64,000 nt of DNA from Corbicula japonica (GCA_038501625.1 JAZAYU010000003.1:3103001-3167000); one strand, 5' to 3'. Positions 20,909-32,763 are shown, counted from the stretch's first letter. Numbers and translations are program-made. Notes: generated by a model from the letters alone, not told the origin.

Positions 20909-22382
20909 GTTACCAATGGGGTCCTACCGATATACAGAGTTATCTCAATATTCTGTCTTAAGTTACATCCCTTTGTAACGCGCACCTGTCACTGGGTAGT
21001 TCCGGTCTGAGATTGACAATTAAAACAGACCTGCAGTAGTCATATATGGTCCTTCAAATACGTTTTAATAGGGTCTGGTTGGTTAGAGATTAGCATAATG
21101 CATAAAAACTTTTGATTTTTATAACTGAATGGAAAACAGGTAGTTTTTATAGTGCAGCGCATAATATTTAAATTTTCTCTTCTAAGCCTTTAATACATTG
21201 GAGAGGTTTGTGACTAACATCATTATGTTCGAGCCCTTCGCTAACTAATAAACAGTAAAAAAATACGCATATCTTACGCTCAGAAATGGCAGATTTGAGG
21301 AAAAAAATGTTAGAAACCTTTTTTTTCAAGTAGTAAAATATACACATGTTAAAAAATAAAGTTTGACGTCCGTCAATGAAACGACTCTTCACTTTTTATA
21401 CATGTTCTTTCATGCCCATGCAACATTTTTATTCCGGAATTGAATAGATTTTTTTTAACTAACTGAACCTTTTTCTACAAATTGAATGCAAAGCATTCGA
21501 TTAATAGATTCGTGCCATGTTCGTATTGACGTTATTTTCAATATACTACTCTTTTTTCTCAAAAAAGTTCTTTCTTATTCTTATACAATTAAGAACATAT
21601 TCAAACAATTTTTCATAATGTTTTCACGTTTTTCTATTTATTTCTGAAAAGTTTTAGTTTATTTAGTTTTACAATCAATTGATTCAATTATTAATTCATT
21701 AAATAAATATATATTTGGGTAAAACTTCCCGAGTGTGATTTATTTAATTCAGTTCGGAGCGCTTTAAGTTGCCAATATCAAATAATCAATGTCTCGAGCC
21801 TCAAACATTGTTGTGACAATTAATTTAGAATATTTAATCTCTAGTCAGTTTCCTAAAACAACAATTTTACCCCTAACAAGCAACGTTTTCAACATCTTAC
21901 AAATCTACAACCACACTTCAAAAGGCCCTTATCACACCTCCAGCTGGTAAAACCCAGTCTTGCTAAGTAGATTACGTATCATGGTCATAAAACACCAGGC
22001 CCGTTTCTTAATAAGCATTGTTTGCATGACTTAACGGTGAATGGCTGAATACTTAAATGAAAGTTTTAAAAAGCTATAATTTGCATGCCAGCCAAAAAAA
22101 ATAAATTTTCATAAAGGATACGTGCAGTTACGTAAATAGGTAAGGTTGCATTTAGTTATTAACTTAAAATCAATTTACAAAGACGATGGTTATTCCTTAT
22201 ATGTCTGTTACACTTTTTTGTTAATTCGACAATGCATTTTCACTTCAAAGGCACTTTGAGACTTTTTTTACACTTTTAACGCAACGCTTTATTACCGCTT
22301 TTAAACCGGAACTACCCAATCAGCAAGGGAAACCACTCTCAATGGGAGGTAACTCAGTATATCGGTAGGCCCCCATTGTTAC
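20909..22382. mobile_element. 1.5-kb element with terminal inverted repeats
   Basis: The left end has GTTACCAATGGGGTCCTACC and GATATACAGAGTTATCTC, later GGGTAGTTCCGGT. The inverse complement of the right end has GTAACAATGGGGGCCTACCG, ATATACTGAGTTACCTC, then GGGTAGTTCCGGT in the same order. The arms are about 80-98 bases and imperfect, with an extra internal piece on the left. No transposase frame lies between them, so it is a non-autonomous or decayed DNA transposon. I did not identify a convincing target duplication. Confidence 0.6.
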
Positions 22383-23057
22383 TACAAATTTCGATTTCAA
22401 TTTGATATTGACACACAGATCTCGACCTCCGTAAACATCTGTCGCACTGCAACACTTCACAAGATGTCGATCATTTGTTATGAAAAGCGACGACTGTAAG
22501 AACTTCCACTCCAATCAAAAGACGCTGTGTTTAACTTCCAAATAAGGTTTTGCTGTCGATCAAATTATTGTGCATTCTTTTTGAGGGTGTTGAACAGAAA
22601 ATTTCGTTTTCTGAATATTATGATAGTACATGTAGCATTGAAGCAATAGTAAAATGTGTGGCTTAAAGTTAAGCAACCTGAAGGCATGATTAACTATAAC
22701 AACGTTCTGTCTAGTAAGCTTTTTAGCTACTTCTCAACGAAAATATCAGTCACCACACAAAGCGGTCGATGTTTTGATTGCAAGCCAAAATCTAACTGAA
22801 ATCGAAATTTATAGTGCCAATTACAATTATAAGATACTGTAAAAATAAATTAAATAAAATTAAAATTAAATTGAATTAAATTAATAGCCTTTTGACTTAG
22901 AGCTGAAAAATGTCCCTCTTGTAGTTTAACAATAACTTAAGAAGTAATAGTGAAATCATCAAGACGTTCACAAAAACGGCAGTAGCGTTTTCCCTACAAC
23001 CTGCCACCTGTCTCTCTTCATTACTTTCATGTTATAAAAATACACACAAATATCAGG

Positions 23058-23090
<33 letters not shown>

Positions 23091-23875
23091 GTAATAATAT
23101 AATTTTATTTCTATTTTGATAACTGTTCAAATAAATGTTCTGTATTTAATATGTTTTTCTTATAATTAAGCAAACTCAATACTAAATACCTTGAAGGACA
23201 TGATAATTCATTATTTTCATTTCAGACTACTTATTAGATATTTAATATTTGAAAAAGAAATTAAATATAAACAAGCGTAGCAGACATGCTGTCGTAGTCG
23301 GACTCATTTGGACTCCGGTAAAAAGTGTCACACAAAGTTTCTAAGTTATATAACAATATATGTTAAATAGCACAACGTTTTCATCAATTTGATGAAAAGG
23401 AATACATAAACAAACTGTTTACGAGCTTTTAAATGGATATTTTAACCCGTGCTTACTATTTTCGCCTGTCACAGGACGCCTGATTAAAGTTTATTATAAT
23501 ATTGAAGCCAAAGATTTCAGAATATGTAGCCGACACATTGTAACTGTTCATATGTATAATTTTTACGAACCACATGTAAAAGTGAATAACTGCGTATAAT
23601 AGTTTTTCTTTAAAAAATACTTTGAGAATTCAACCCCTGTTTAAATACAATATTTTTAAACAGAAATTATTATATAAGAAAAATGGAAGTATAAGTTTAA
23701 TTAAAATTTAATTAAAATTGCTGTTAGATCGTGCACACAATCTATTTTTATTAACTCTTTTTTAAAAATATTGATTAACTTTTATAAACAGGTCTTTATG
23801 AATGTCAGGGAAATACAGTTCAACTTGACTATAGCTGCATATGGTTGAGAGCAAATATAACTTAAGTTCAACATT
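22383..23875. other. Non-coding, downstream of host gene, with (AAT)n
   Basis: This lies 3' of the minus-strand host gene. An (AAT)n microsatellite occupies about 23,057-23,099. I recognised no coding region. Confidence 0.5.
23057..23099. repeat. (AAT)n microsatellite
   Basis: About 14 AAT/ATA trinucleotide units with one interruption (AGT) near the right end. Confidence 0.9.
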
Positions 23876-23980
23876 TTATTTAAAACCCAGATAGTCTGTT
23901 TGACTCTTTGCCAAGGCTTCTTGTGTCTTTCTGTAAAGCTGGTACATCGAGCTCATCATCTTCTTCATGTACATGTCCGT
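23876..23980 (-). CDS. Host gene, last coding exon: C-terminal helix of LDLa secreted protein
   Basis: On the minus strand a TCTTTTTCAG acceptor precedes ACG GAC ATG at 23,980. The exon encodes 34 residues (TDMYMKKMMSSMYQLY ... DYLGFK) and a TAA stop at 23,876-23,878. The peptide is Met-, Lys- and Gln-rich and predicted helical. An AATAAA hexamer overlaps the stop codon (AAATAAAATG), so the 3' UTR may be very short or another signal may be used. Acceptor phase 0 matches the donor of the LDLa exon upstream. Exons 2 and 3 are 408 bases apart. Confidence 0.75.
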   Translation of the reverse strand, partial: TDMYMKKMMSSMYQLYRKTQEALAKSQTDYLGFK

Positions 23981-24388
23981 CTGAAAAAGATTTCAAGGGA
24001 AGTGTATTAGCCACTAAACGCATTCAAATATCATGCAGGTCCTCTTAATCGGCTATAATGGAAATGCACTCCGTGTTTGTTCAGCTCCAGGATGACTGCA
24101 AGTCAATATCCACAAAAGTACAAAACTTGGTCTATCACAAAAGATGGTATTGCTGTTACGTGAAACACGGAATAGTCAATGAGGTATTTTCAGATAAAAC
24201 CATTCCATGGAGAAAAAAGAATCTATTCTTCAAAATATGTGCATGTCTTTAAAGAAACAAAGCTAAACGAACAATAAAACGGCTTATTTCGGATAGTCGT
24301 CTTTTGTGCATATCTATGTGATAAAGGGAGAAATGCAAAATCAATTGGCATAATGTATTCGAGTTAACAACAGAAGATCAATACTTAC

Positions 24389-24549
24389 CGCGGAATGAAA
24401 TAAGCACATCGTTGGATCTTCATCTTCGCCATTCGGACAATTTATTTTTCGATCACACAATGAAAAATAGTCAATACAGTGAACTCTGTTCCGTCGATCT
24501 GGGGTTGGACAGGCAAGCATTTTACTCTGGTCCCCGGACAAAGGACATG
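24389..24549 (-). CDS. Host gene, middle exon: LDL-receptor class A domain
   Basis: The exon is 161 bases, bounded by a TATCTTTCCAG acceptor and a GTAAGTAT donor on the minus strand. After two bases that finish a split codon, it encodes 53 residues with six cysteines in LDLa order: C-P-L, L-A-C, V-H-C, S-L-C, I-N-C and T-M-C. The calcium-binding end is typical (CDRKINCPNGEDED). LDLa domains are small calcium-dependent extracellular modules. It ends in phase 0 after Ala (HSA), which fits the last exon. Confidence 0.8.
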
Positions 24550-25154
24550 CTGGAAAGATAATAAATACAAGTTTAAAGGCTAAAACGGTTAAAACGGATT
24601 CTTTTATTTTTGGGTATAATCTTTAAGGGCTATTCTACTTTGCCCTGTACCGAAGTTTGTCAATAATAACAATTCGTATAGCAAAGGTATTCGGTTTCTT
24701 GCACGTGTGTGAAAGGGTAATGAGAGATAAGGGAACTTATTTGCGTACAGGTATCTGTACCAAGCTTCCGTCACAAAGAGTTTTCTTTCAGCCTGATTTT
24801 CGCAACCGAACACTTTGTGTAAAAGATACTTATTATTGCATACCGAACATCAATAATATTGGGTTCACAAGGATTTAAGTGCAAGAAGGTTCACTATTTT
24901 GGTATAACAAAAATAACCTAAAACCTTTCAATAGCAATGTAAAAGTAAAAGAGAACAGAGAACACATGAAATACAAAATAAATTTAAATAAAAAAATCCT
25001 GTTTGTTCCTTTTACGTCCTTTGAAGATCGTCGATCACGATATTTATGTACTATGTTAATAGTACTTCTAAATTTACTTTTTGTTTTTAATATTTCGGCC
25101 AGTTTAAAGATAGGTGGTTTCAATATCCCAGTGAATATATTTTTAATATTGTTC

Positions 25155-25510
25155 AATCACCCCCAAGAATATACTGTTTGTGATATGCAGGATTTATATT
25201 CTAAGATCCCCTCTCTAAATTATATCTGTTTAGTTCCGCCCATTGTTTTCTCGTTTATGGCAAACCCATTCTTTTATCTGGGGACCATACGCCGCTGAAC
25301 ATGGAATGGTATTAATCTCAAAATACCGCACTGCAGATTCCATGTTCACCGTCATATGCATACCATCGTTTGAGAAGGATCAAAATTGTACTGTTTATTG
25401 GTGTAAATAATGAGTTGCGCTCAACCCGGGGCTAGGCGGCATGGGCAGTAATAAGAATTTCCATTACTGCCCATGAACAGGCTCAATCAAACCGAGCATG
25501 CAATAATTTC
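25155..25510 (+). repeat. Dispersed repeat R3, copy 1
   Basis: Landmarks in order: TGTTTAGTTCCGCCCATTG, GGGGACCATACGCCGCTGAA, CATGGAATGGTATTAATCTC, TTCACCGTCATATGCATAC, TTGTACTGTTTATTGG, CCGGGGCTAGGCGGCATGGG and GGCTCAATCAAACCGAGC. Copies at 32.0 and 38.1 kb share the orientation, and those at 49.4 and 56.6 kb are inverted. The 139-codon frame that overlaps it (24,879-25,298) is not conserved in other copies. Confidence 0.8.
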
Positions 25511-27719
25511 ATGCTACCGCATAAAAGAACAACACTAACAAAACTTAAGTAGTGAGTGTTGACCTAAGAGCCCTCGTCGTCGGTCGCTTAGACAAGCTAA
25601 GAATGCCGCGCTGGATTGCCTCGCTAGTCCAGTCTGCCTCTTTAGTCAACTATACATATATATGCAAAAGCACCTAGACAGACTTTATATAACTATTGTA
25701 ATTATAAACAGTCTACAACTATAGCGATAACAGGCCGATAAAGTGATTATACCGGCTGACCCTATCCGCAGGCATTGTTTCCAGTGCAAGCTTGACACAC
25801 TGACCTTTCGACAGTTTCACCGGGTACGATTTGATATCGATGTAGTTGCTTATTATATTACAGACATACAAACAAGGATTAAACTACTAAGCATCTAGAT
25901 CTCTTGAGGATGATGCCAGCAGTTTTTACCCGATGTAGGAGGAAAATGTCTCAATTGATGAATACTTATTACCGAAATGAGACCTATAGAAGAAACAAAG
26001 AATGACACTGTGGTTAGTAAACGAAATTACTGTTTCGCAAATACCGATAAATTTGCTACTTTGTAACGCAAAAAGCTAGAGCAGACAGAATGTTAAGAAA
26101 ACTCTTCCTTCTTTGACAAAATGTGTGTTTTCACTATTTTGCCATTGACACAACGCGTTAGTTATTCTATTCTCCATAAGGACTGAATAATTTTAACTAC
26201 AAAAAAATGTGCAAAACATATATGAAAGCCGAACAATTATTGAATAACTGTTCGGTTTAATGTAGTCAGCTCACGTATGAATGTAGTATTAATACATACA
26301 ATCATGTGTTATATCGGATATTGGTTTCGCAAATTAAAATAACATTTTTCTCAGTTATGATTATAAATCCTTGCATACCAGATCGGTGTTTTCCCTGGAA
26401 ATGGCGTTAAAACGCAATGACAAGAGCATTAAAGTCTAGGAGCACATACAATCACACATGTGTACTGTGTAAATTAATGTACCTGGGAAGTTCATTAAAT
26501 AGTCTATGCACATTGTTAAGGCTCTAAATGCATTCACTTCTGTGATCTGTGTATAAAAACTTTTGCTCAAGCGAATATAATGTGGCATCCGTGTCAAAAC
26601 CTATGCCAATGTAAATTCACAAAAACTATGGAATCGAATGTCTATCAACATAAAATCTGTCATGTAATGGTAGTTTTATGATAAATCGAAATTAATTTAT
26701 TTGCGTCTGAGTTATATAGGCAAATTGTATTCCTTCCGATTTATCGGACACCATTTCATCAGGCGAGAAAAATAAAGACAGAACAACGCGTCAAAATAAG
26801 ATTGACTTTAAATGAGTTTGGCACTTAATTGATTGTTCGTGTTATAAAAATCGCTTAATAGCTTGTTTTAATTTACAAAATATAAAAAGTCATAGAGAAG
26901 CAGGGAAAATCCAACAATCGATCGGAAATTATTGCCAAATGAAACTATAAAGAAACAAATTACATCTGTTTCGTTCTGTGCATCATTATTTCTTTGAAAA
27001 AATATTAATAAACATAACCTTTGGTAAGTCGGTGGTTTTTCTAGCTGGCGTGTTTTAAGTGACGCTTTAAATCATTTCATAAATAATATATTATACATTC
27101 AAGGAAATTATTTAACGGCTAATATGTATAACAACGATATCAACTTTATTTCACGAGTAAGGACCTACAAACTCAAAACCTGCTTGAAATCATAACTTTT
27201 GTCCTTGCATGATAATATCATAATTACATTAAAGCTGAATAGTAAGATGTGTTTGTAACGTCAACACTTCAAGATTCGATGAGATTTAATGCTGAGAATG
27301 ATTTAATGTTCGTTTAAAGTTTACATTTTTATGCCGTCTATGATCATTTAAACTTATAATTATAACCAACTGAATGAGAAAAGGAACCACATCTTTGACT
27401 ACACTAAGTTTAATTATGCATATTTAAGTACCGTTTCACAATGCCTTCAACATGTTCAAACTTTATTTACATGCCAAGTTTCTTAATACAAAGAACAACA
27501 ATAGCAAAAAACATGAAATACATACAATATGTTAATCAATGACGACAATATAATTGGAAACGAAGATTCAACATATATTACATAATATGTGTAGTTGTAA
27601 CGAAATTATTATGCTTAAACAGCAATAGTTTATACAAATAATATACTGATTTAGATCATTATAGTTGTAGCGTGTATGGAAAAGAACATGCATATAATAG
27701 TTTATTACGAAAATAGTAG
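25511..27719. other. Non-coding, intronic
   Basis: No gene is visible. A module at about 25,925-26,010 (GATGTAGGAGGAAAATGTC, then CTTATTACCGAAATGAGAC) recurs at 33,005-33,080. Partial forms at 36,900 and 39,145 also follow R3 or R3-like sequence. R3 may therefore be part of a longer composite repeat. Confidence 0.5.
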
Positions 27720-27845
27720 TTGTACAGTTATATATTTTTATGATATTTTGCTATCCTTGAAATACAGTTTGTCATGAGTTTATGGTTTTTCTAATGATGT
27801 CCATGAATAAACTTTGTTTCTTTAATTCAAATCTATTTTCCGTAT

Positions 27846-28477
27846 TTAAAAGGTCTTTAAGTTTCTGTTTATTCGGTCTCCTACAATAGAAGGGTTTGAC
27901 ATATTTTTTCTTAAGGTATTAAAGTGATTACACTGTAAAATATAATGAAATTCATCGCCTAAATCTCCACAATAATTACATGTTCTTTCGTTAAGAGGAA
28001 TACCTCTCCATCTTCCCAGTTCAATGGGCAAATGGTGATTTATTGTAAAAAATACCATCATTGACTTAACTGAGATATCTGGGTAAGACTGATATATATT
28101 TACTTTGTTTGAAATCTGATTTATACGTTTTATATAAAGTATTTGAACTACGATTTATTTCAGACATCCAACTTTGAATAAAACTATCTTGTAATTTTCT
28201 GTGAATACTTTTTGTAAGCCATTACCTGTTTAAAAAACTTTGACTATACCAAACTCCTGAATATCCATGTGAACACAAAATTGTTGTAACATTATTAATC
28301 CATTCTGATTTAACTTGTTTTTCATATGAAGATTGAAGATAAATTCGTAAACATTGTGCGCTAATTTTGTATTAGCTTCCTCTGAATTTTCAGCAATTTT
28401 TGTCCAATAAGATATCTTTCTTTTCTTAATTTCTATATTAATTGGCATTACACCTAACTCGCCATAAATCATATGAG
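27846..28477 (-). pseudogene. LINE C-terminal region with CCHC-like motif
   Basis: 28,230-28,472 encodes MIYGELGVMPINIEI and KISYWTKIAE, the usual segment following the thumb of many LINE polymerases. After a break, 27,846-28,061 encodes NHHLPIELGRW and then CNYCGDLGDEFHYILQC (C-x2-C-x8-H-x4-C), a pattern common at LINE C-termini. The stop near 28,230 and the frame change up to 28,061 show decay. Confidence 0.8.
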
Positions 28478-28732
28478 AAAAAAAGGTGAAATATGCATAT
28501 CAGGAATCGCCACATTCAGAAAAAAACAGCCTCCCCACACAGTCAAGAAGAAGAGAGGGAGAGAGCATGGTTAATAAAATGATCAGTTTCAAAAGAGACA
28601 CCACTAACAATTAACAAAAATGAGAACCCGAGGGGTTACCGCTTTGGAACGGTCAGTGGCAAATCAAATTGCCACTGGGGGTTTAAACCAGGTTCTAGGG
28701 TGCACCAACCTCACACTTGCCCCAACAGGTTC
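28478..28732 (-). repeat. R1 copy (g), inserted in the LINE
   Basis: Plus-strand reading starts with GGTGAAATATGCATATCAGG, then GGAACGGTCAGTGGCAAATC and CCAGGTTCTAGGGTGCACC, ending at CCCCAACAGGTTCTC. LINE protein sequence runs up to KSTLY on one side and resumes with MIYGELG on the other, so R1 split the LINE and is younger. This copy starts at the GAGAACC block, shorter than the R1 copies at 3.7 and 5.2 kb. Confidence 0.85.
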
Positions 28733-30240
28733 TCGTATAGTGTTGACTTCTTTAACCCAAAAATGTATTTATAAAATTTCAGTTGAACTCGTTCTAAAAT
28801 ATCAATATTTCCAAATCCCCAAATTTCACATTCGTATAATAAAATTGGCTTTATTGTTTTTTCGAAAATATCTATTTGAATATTGTATGGCAACGAGAGG
28901 TTGTTTATCTTTCTGAGAAGAGAAAACATGGCTTTTGTTTGCTTGCTCTGCAAAATATTTTTTCGCTTTTATGAAAGAACCTGTTCTAGAAAAGTAAACA
29001 CCTAAATATTTGTACTCTGTAATTGTTTCAATATTTTCTGTGCCTATTTTGAAGTTTCTGCTTTGGGATATTCTCCCTTTACTAAAAATAATAATTTTTG
29101 TTTTGTCAACATTTACTGTTAATTTCCAAATATCACAATAATCTTTAAAATAATTGAGTGCGTTCTGCATATCAGTTTCATTATCGCTAAAAATAACAGT
29201 ATCGTCTGCATACAACAATATCAAAAGTTTAAGATACATATGTGCATTATCATCAATTTCATGTTTTTCTATACCATTAATATTTCTGTTCCTTAAGTAA
29301 TCTTCAAGGTCATTTAAGTATATGCTAAATAAAAAGGGAGATAAATTCTCACCTTGTCTCACACCGTTTACACAGTTAAAAAATGGGGTACTACTCTCAA
29401 TTGTTTTAATTTTCGATTTTATATTATTATACATGCTTTTAATGATATTGAAACATTTTCTGTTTATATTTTCATTTAACAATTTTTTTCCATAATCCGA
29501 TCCTCCAAATTGAGTCAAAACATTGTTTAAAATCAACAAAGCAGCAGAATAGTTTTTTCTTGTCAAAATGCACAGTGTCTATTAAACTTTTTAAAATAAA
29601 TAAATTGTCAACGGTTGAATGTTTTTTTTTCCTAAATCCCGATTGATTTTGTGAAATAAGATTAATCCGCTCCGCCCATGCTGTAAGTCTGTTGTTTAAA
29701 ATACTTGTAAATAATTTTCCAAAACAACTAAGTAATGAAATTGGTCTGTAGTTTTCAGGCAGTTTGGGACCCCCTTTGTTTTTATATATTGGTTTAATGA
29801 TGCCTATTGTCCAACATTCAGGTACGATGCCTTCATTAAATATAATGTTAAACAATTTCTTGTAAACAGGTAACATACGAGTATAATGTAAAGTCGCTTT
29901 AATGTGCTCGTTTACTATATTATCACAACCTGGCGATTTGTTATTTTTAAGAGCATTTGCCGCTTTTATAATTTCTTGTTCGCTTATTTCTTTGTTAATT
30001 TCATCGTTTTCCATGTTATTTAAATTTAAATTTAAGTCATCCGTTTCGGTTACATTTACTTGTGTTTCATTAACGTTTTTAAAGAATGCGTAAAAGTCAT
30101 CAAAATTTGCGCTATATGTCGATTTACTAGAATCAGTGTTAATTATCTTCCAATATTGTCTTGGATCTGCATGCTTTAGATTTCGAAGTTTATTTATTCG
30201 ACTTAAATTGAACCTTTTATTTGCGGATATATTTTTAAAA
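28733..30240 (-). pseudogene. LINE reverse transcriptase, two frameshifts
   Basis: 29,472-30,014 carries NNKSPGCDNIVNEHIK, ENYRPISLLSCFGKLF, QSGFRKKKHSTVDN and the motif A block CFVDFKQCFDSIWR. The frame then shifts within an A-run near 29,485. 28,826-29,566 carries VNGVRQGENLSPFLFSIY and the catalytic LLYADDTVIF, then EYKYLGVYFSRTGSF. A second slip near 28,935 moves the thumb region (LLRKINNLSLPYNIQ, LLYECEIWGFG) into the frame of 28,711-28,953. The catalytic aspartates are intact but no full-length product is possible. Confidence 0.92.
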
Positions 30241-31194
30241 ATTCTTCGAAAAATGAATGATAAAAATGACCTAGTAAAATAACGATTAATTAAAAATGAA
30301 TATTGTCATGTTTGTTTCTGAATGAACGGAGTTACAATATTTTGAAATATTGACCTAAGAGAGACCAACGCTAAAATAAATGTGAATTAACTAAAATGTT
30401 TGGAAAATGTTTTGAGATGACTATCAATGCATGCATACATAATACAGTCTGCTATTTTTCAAAGATTAAGTGTTATATATTGTGCATTCTATAATATGTC
30501 TTAAATCAGCAGTACTGATCAAAATCTTAATAGTGTCTTCAGCTTGAAGGCGATGAAATTTTATAAGCTAAGAAATTTTCCATAAGTCTATTAACTCAAT
30601 ATGTACAACGTTGCGATAGCATTGTTAGTCGTGCTTTGACGATGTTTGACATTCCATCTTGTGTTGAATAACAAACAATGGTGGTGTTTGGTTGACGAAT
30701 TAAAAAGAACCAATCATTATCTATTTTCTCTTTGAAAAGGCATTTGTAATTCTATATTCAACGTACATAGATTGACTTCTAAACGGAAACCAATATACCA
30801 AAACCAATTTTAACATAAATATATAATCTGTTTGTATGTGTTGTATTTCATTATATTTTGAAACAATGGTGACACGCAAAAGAATGAACAATAATACATA
30901 CTGTTAAGTCTGACGAAATAGTCTTAACATGTAATTTAAACACTGAATCTCGTGTCATGTACGAGTATGTTAATTTCTCACTAATATCTACACTTTAAAA
31001 TGTTACTAAATTTAGCCATCCTTACTAATCAAGAAATGTAACAGCTGAAATTCGAGATCGACTGGTCATTCAATTATGTATTGTTGTGCATAGAGAAATA
31101 TGATGATTTTCACTATGTTCCGATGAAATAGTTTATACTAAATACAATGCTTTTTGCAAGAATCATTGCTTGCGTGAGAAACAGCGATATCGTT
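30241..31194. other. Non-coding, intronic
   Basis: AT-rich sequence beyond the LINE truncation point, with nothing recognised. Confidence 0.45.
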
Positions 31195-31330
31195 AATAAA
31201 ACCATTAGCACCCACTGTCACTATATAAATTCAGTAAATGAAACGCAATTTGTTGATGTGTGAGTTGCGTTTCGTAGCCGTTAATTGCAGGTTTGCTAAC
31301 TGATCGAACAAAGTAACGATACAAAGAGAG
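31195..31330 (+). repeat. Repeat R5, copy 1
   Basis: CATTAGCACCCACTGTCACT, CAGTAAATGAAACGCAATTT, then GTGAGTTGCGTTTCGTAGCC and GTTAATTGCAGGTTTGCT recur at 34,597-34,730 and in part at 41,938-42,030, all on the plus strand. Confidence 0.6.
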
Positions 31331-31636
31331 AAAAGGTAGGCTTAGTAAGGTAGAAAACAACAATAACCCCACAGTCAAGTTATCATCTGACTAGCAAATC
31401 CTATTGGAAATATTGTCTTGTCAAAGGAAAATATTTCCCTTCTGCATACAGGGTAAAGATTATCTGCTTTTTCAACAACATTAAAAGACTGATCCAAGAT
31501 ATATCACATGCTAAAATGTGAATCTTATTATCTTCAGATCTTCATGTCATGTTTAAGATTGAGCTTCGTCATTTTGAAAGCAATATGTTTACAATACACC
31601 ATCTAGTGTAAGAAAATTCTTCTCAAAGAAAATGGT

Positions 31637-31849
31637 GTGAAATATATGAAGCCTACGTCACCGCCATACCAGCCTACGTCACCGCCATACCAGCCTACGT
31701 CACCGCCATACCTTCAGATGGCTAATTTGTTGTCAGTCACACTAGCTGACAGATATACCTGTAACTTTCTTGCATACGGAATTAACCCGTGCTGGAAAAA
31801 GTGCTTTTGCATATTAGGTGGGTGTTTTCCGCCTAATTGCTCATATTAA
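31637..31849 (+). CDS. Possible small ORF with PTSPPYQ heptads and Cys-rich tail
   Basis: A 70-codon frame begins MKYMK and holds three tandem copies of PTSPPY(Q/L) encoded by a 21-bp repeat (31,653-31,712). It then has a tail with six cysteines (TCNFLAYGINPC, CFCILGGCFPPNC). I recognise no family. The tandem repeat alone could keep the frame open, there are no obvious splice sites, and the location is intronic on the opposite strand, so it may well be non-coding. Confidence 0.22.
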   Translation: MKYMKPTSPPYQPTSPPYQPTSPPYLQMANLLSVTLADRYTCNFLAYGINPCWKKCFCILGGCFPPNCSY

Positions 31850-32019
31850 AACGTCATATAACAACCCTGGAAAGATTCATAAGCTGTATATCTTATTTGC
31901 AATATTATTATTGAGAAATCAATTCATTTAATAATATTCCGCTTATCACCTTTGTAAGGTTCTGATGGGATAATTCGGGGATCGGCAAAATGCTTTGGGT
32001 GATAAACCTCTTTTACCGC

Positions 32020-32245
32020 ATTTCCATTGTTTTCTCCTATAGAGCAACCCCATTTTATGTTTGGGACCATACGCCGCTGATCATGGAATGGTATTAATCT
32101 GAAAATTATGCATTTAAGGTTCCATATTCACCACCATATGCATGCGATGGTTTGAAATGGATCGATATTGTACTGTTTATTGGTTTAAATATTGAGATGT
32201 AATCAGTCTGGCGCTAGGCGGATTGGGCAGTTCGGCGCTAATTTT
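32020..32245 (+). repeat. Dispersed repeat R3, copy 2 (partial)
   Basis: GGGACCATACGCCGCTGATC, ATGGAATGGTATTAATCTG, CCACCATATGCATGCGATGG, TTGTACTGTTTATTGG and GGCGCTAGGCGGATTGGGCA follow the R3 order. The copy loses similarity after the CTAGGCGG core. Confidence 0.75.
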
Positions 32246-32615
32246 TAATCCGAACCTTCCACACTTGAAATATACTTATATTATTGCATACCCTCTTGTA
32301 AGATTCTTATAATCGTGAACACCCCACGGTAAATTATAATGACTCAGTAACTTCACTTATAGTTCAGCCTACTTAACGTTTTAAGTATGTGTTCAAAACA
32401 TAATACATTGTTAAAAAAGGACAAAAACGTGGGGAAAATGTTTACCGGAATTTTGAGGAAATAACACAATTGAATGGGTAGACTTATAAATGTATTTCCA
32501 GCGTGATATGCGTATTTTACTCTGTTTTTATTAAAAAAAAAATAAAATCCTAGTCAAAATAAGATTTTACCGGAAATAAGATTAATCACTTTGCGTCAAC
32601 ACAGTCGAGAGAACT

Positions 32616-32763
32616 GGGTTGAAGGATATAAAACTGAGTTTGGAAACCAGTCTCAAATCTCAAGCATCTGATTGGCTGAAATGGCGACCTGTCGCCATTT
32701 CAGCCAATCAGATGCTTGAGATTTGAGACTGGTTTCCAAACTCAGTTTTATAACCTTCAGCCC
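32616..32763. mobile_element. R2 foldback element, 148-bp near-perfect palindrome
   Basis: Two 73-base arms are inverse complements at 71 of 73 positions around a 2-base centre (CT at 32,689-32,690). The left arm contains ATAAAACTGAGTTTGGAAAC, CAGTCTCAAATCTCAAGCAT and CTGATTGGCTGAAATGGCGA. It is symmetrical to its very ends (GGGTTGAAGG / CCTTCAGCCC). There is no coding capacity. Related copies lie at 33.3, 33.5, 37.6, 37.9, 43.1, 43.4, 53.2 and 55.2 kb. Confidence 0.92.

Larger units (their letters stand above)
27720..30240 (-). mobile_element. 5'-truncated LINE (non-LTR retrotransposon), broken
   Basis: Reading leftward, the minus strand encodes a pre-palm region with LRNLKHADPRQYWKIIN, a reverse transcriptase, and a C-terminal region with a zinc-knuckle-like motif. 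There is no endonuclease domain, so the copy is 5'-truncated near 30,240. Two frameshifts and an R1 insertion (28,478-28,732) inactivate it. The LINE clade cannot be settled by eye. Confidence 0.9.

Noticed and set aside
24879..25298. 139-codon plus-strand frame with hydrophobic stretches
   Set aside because: It runs into repeat R3, is not conserved in the other R3 copies, and has AT-rich random composition.
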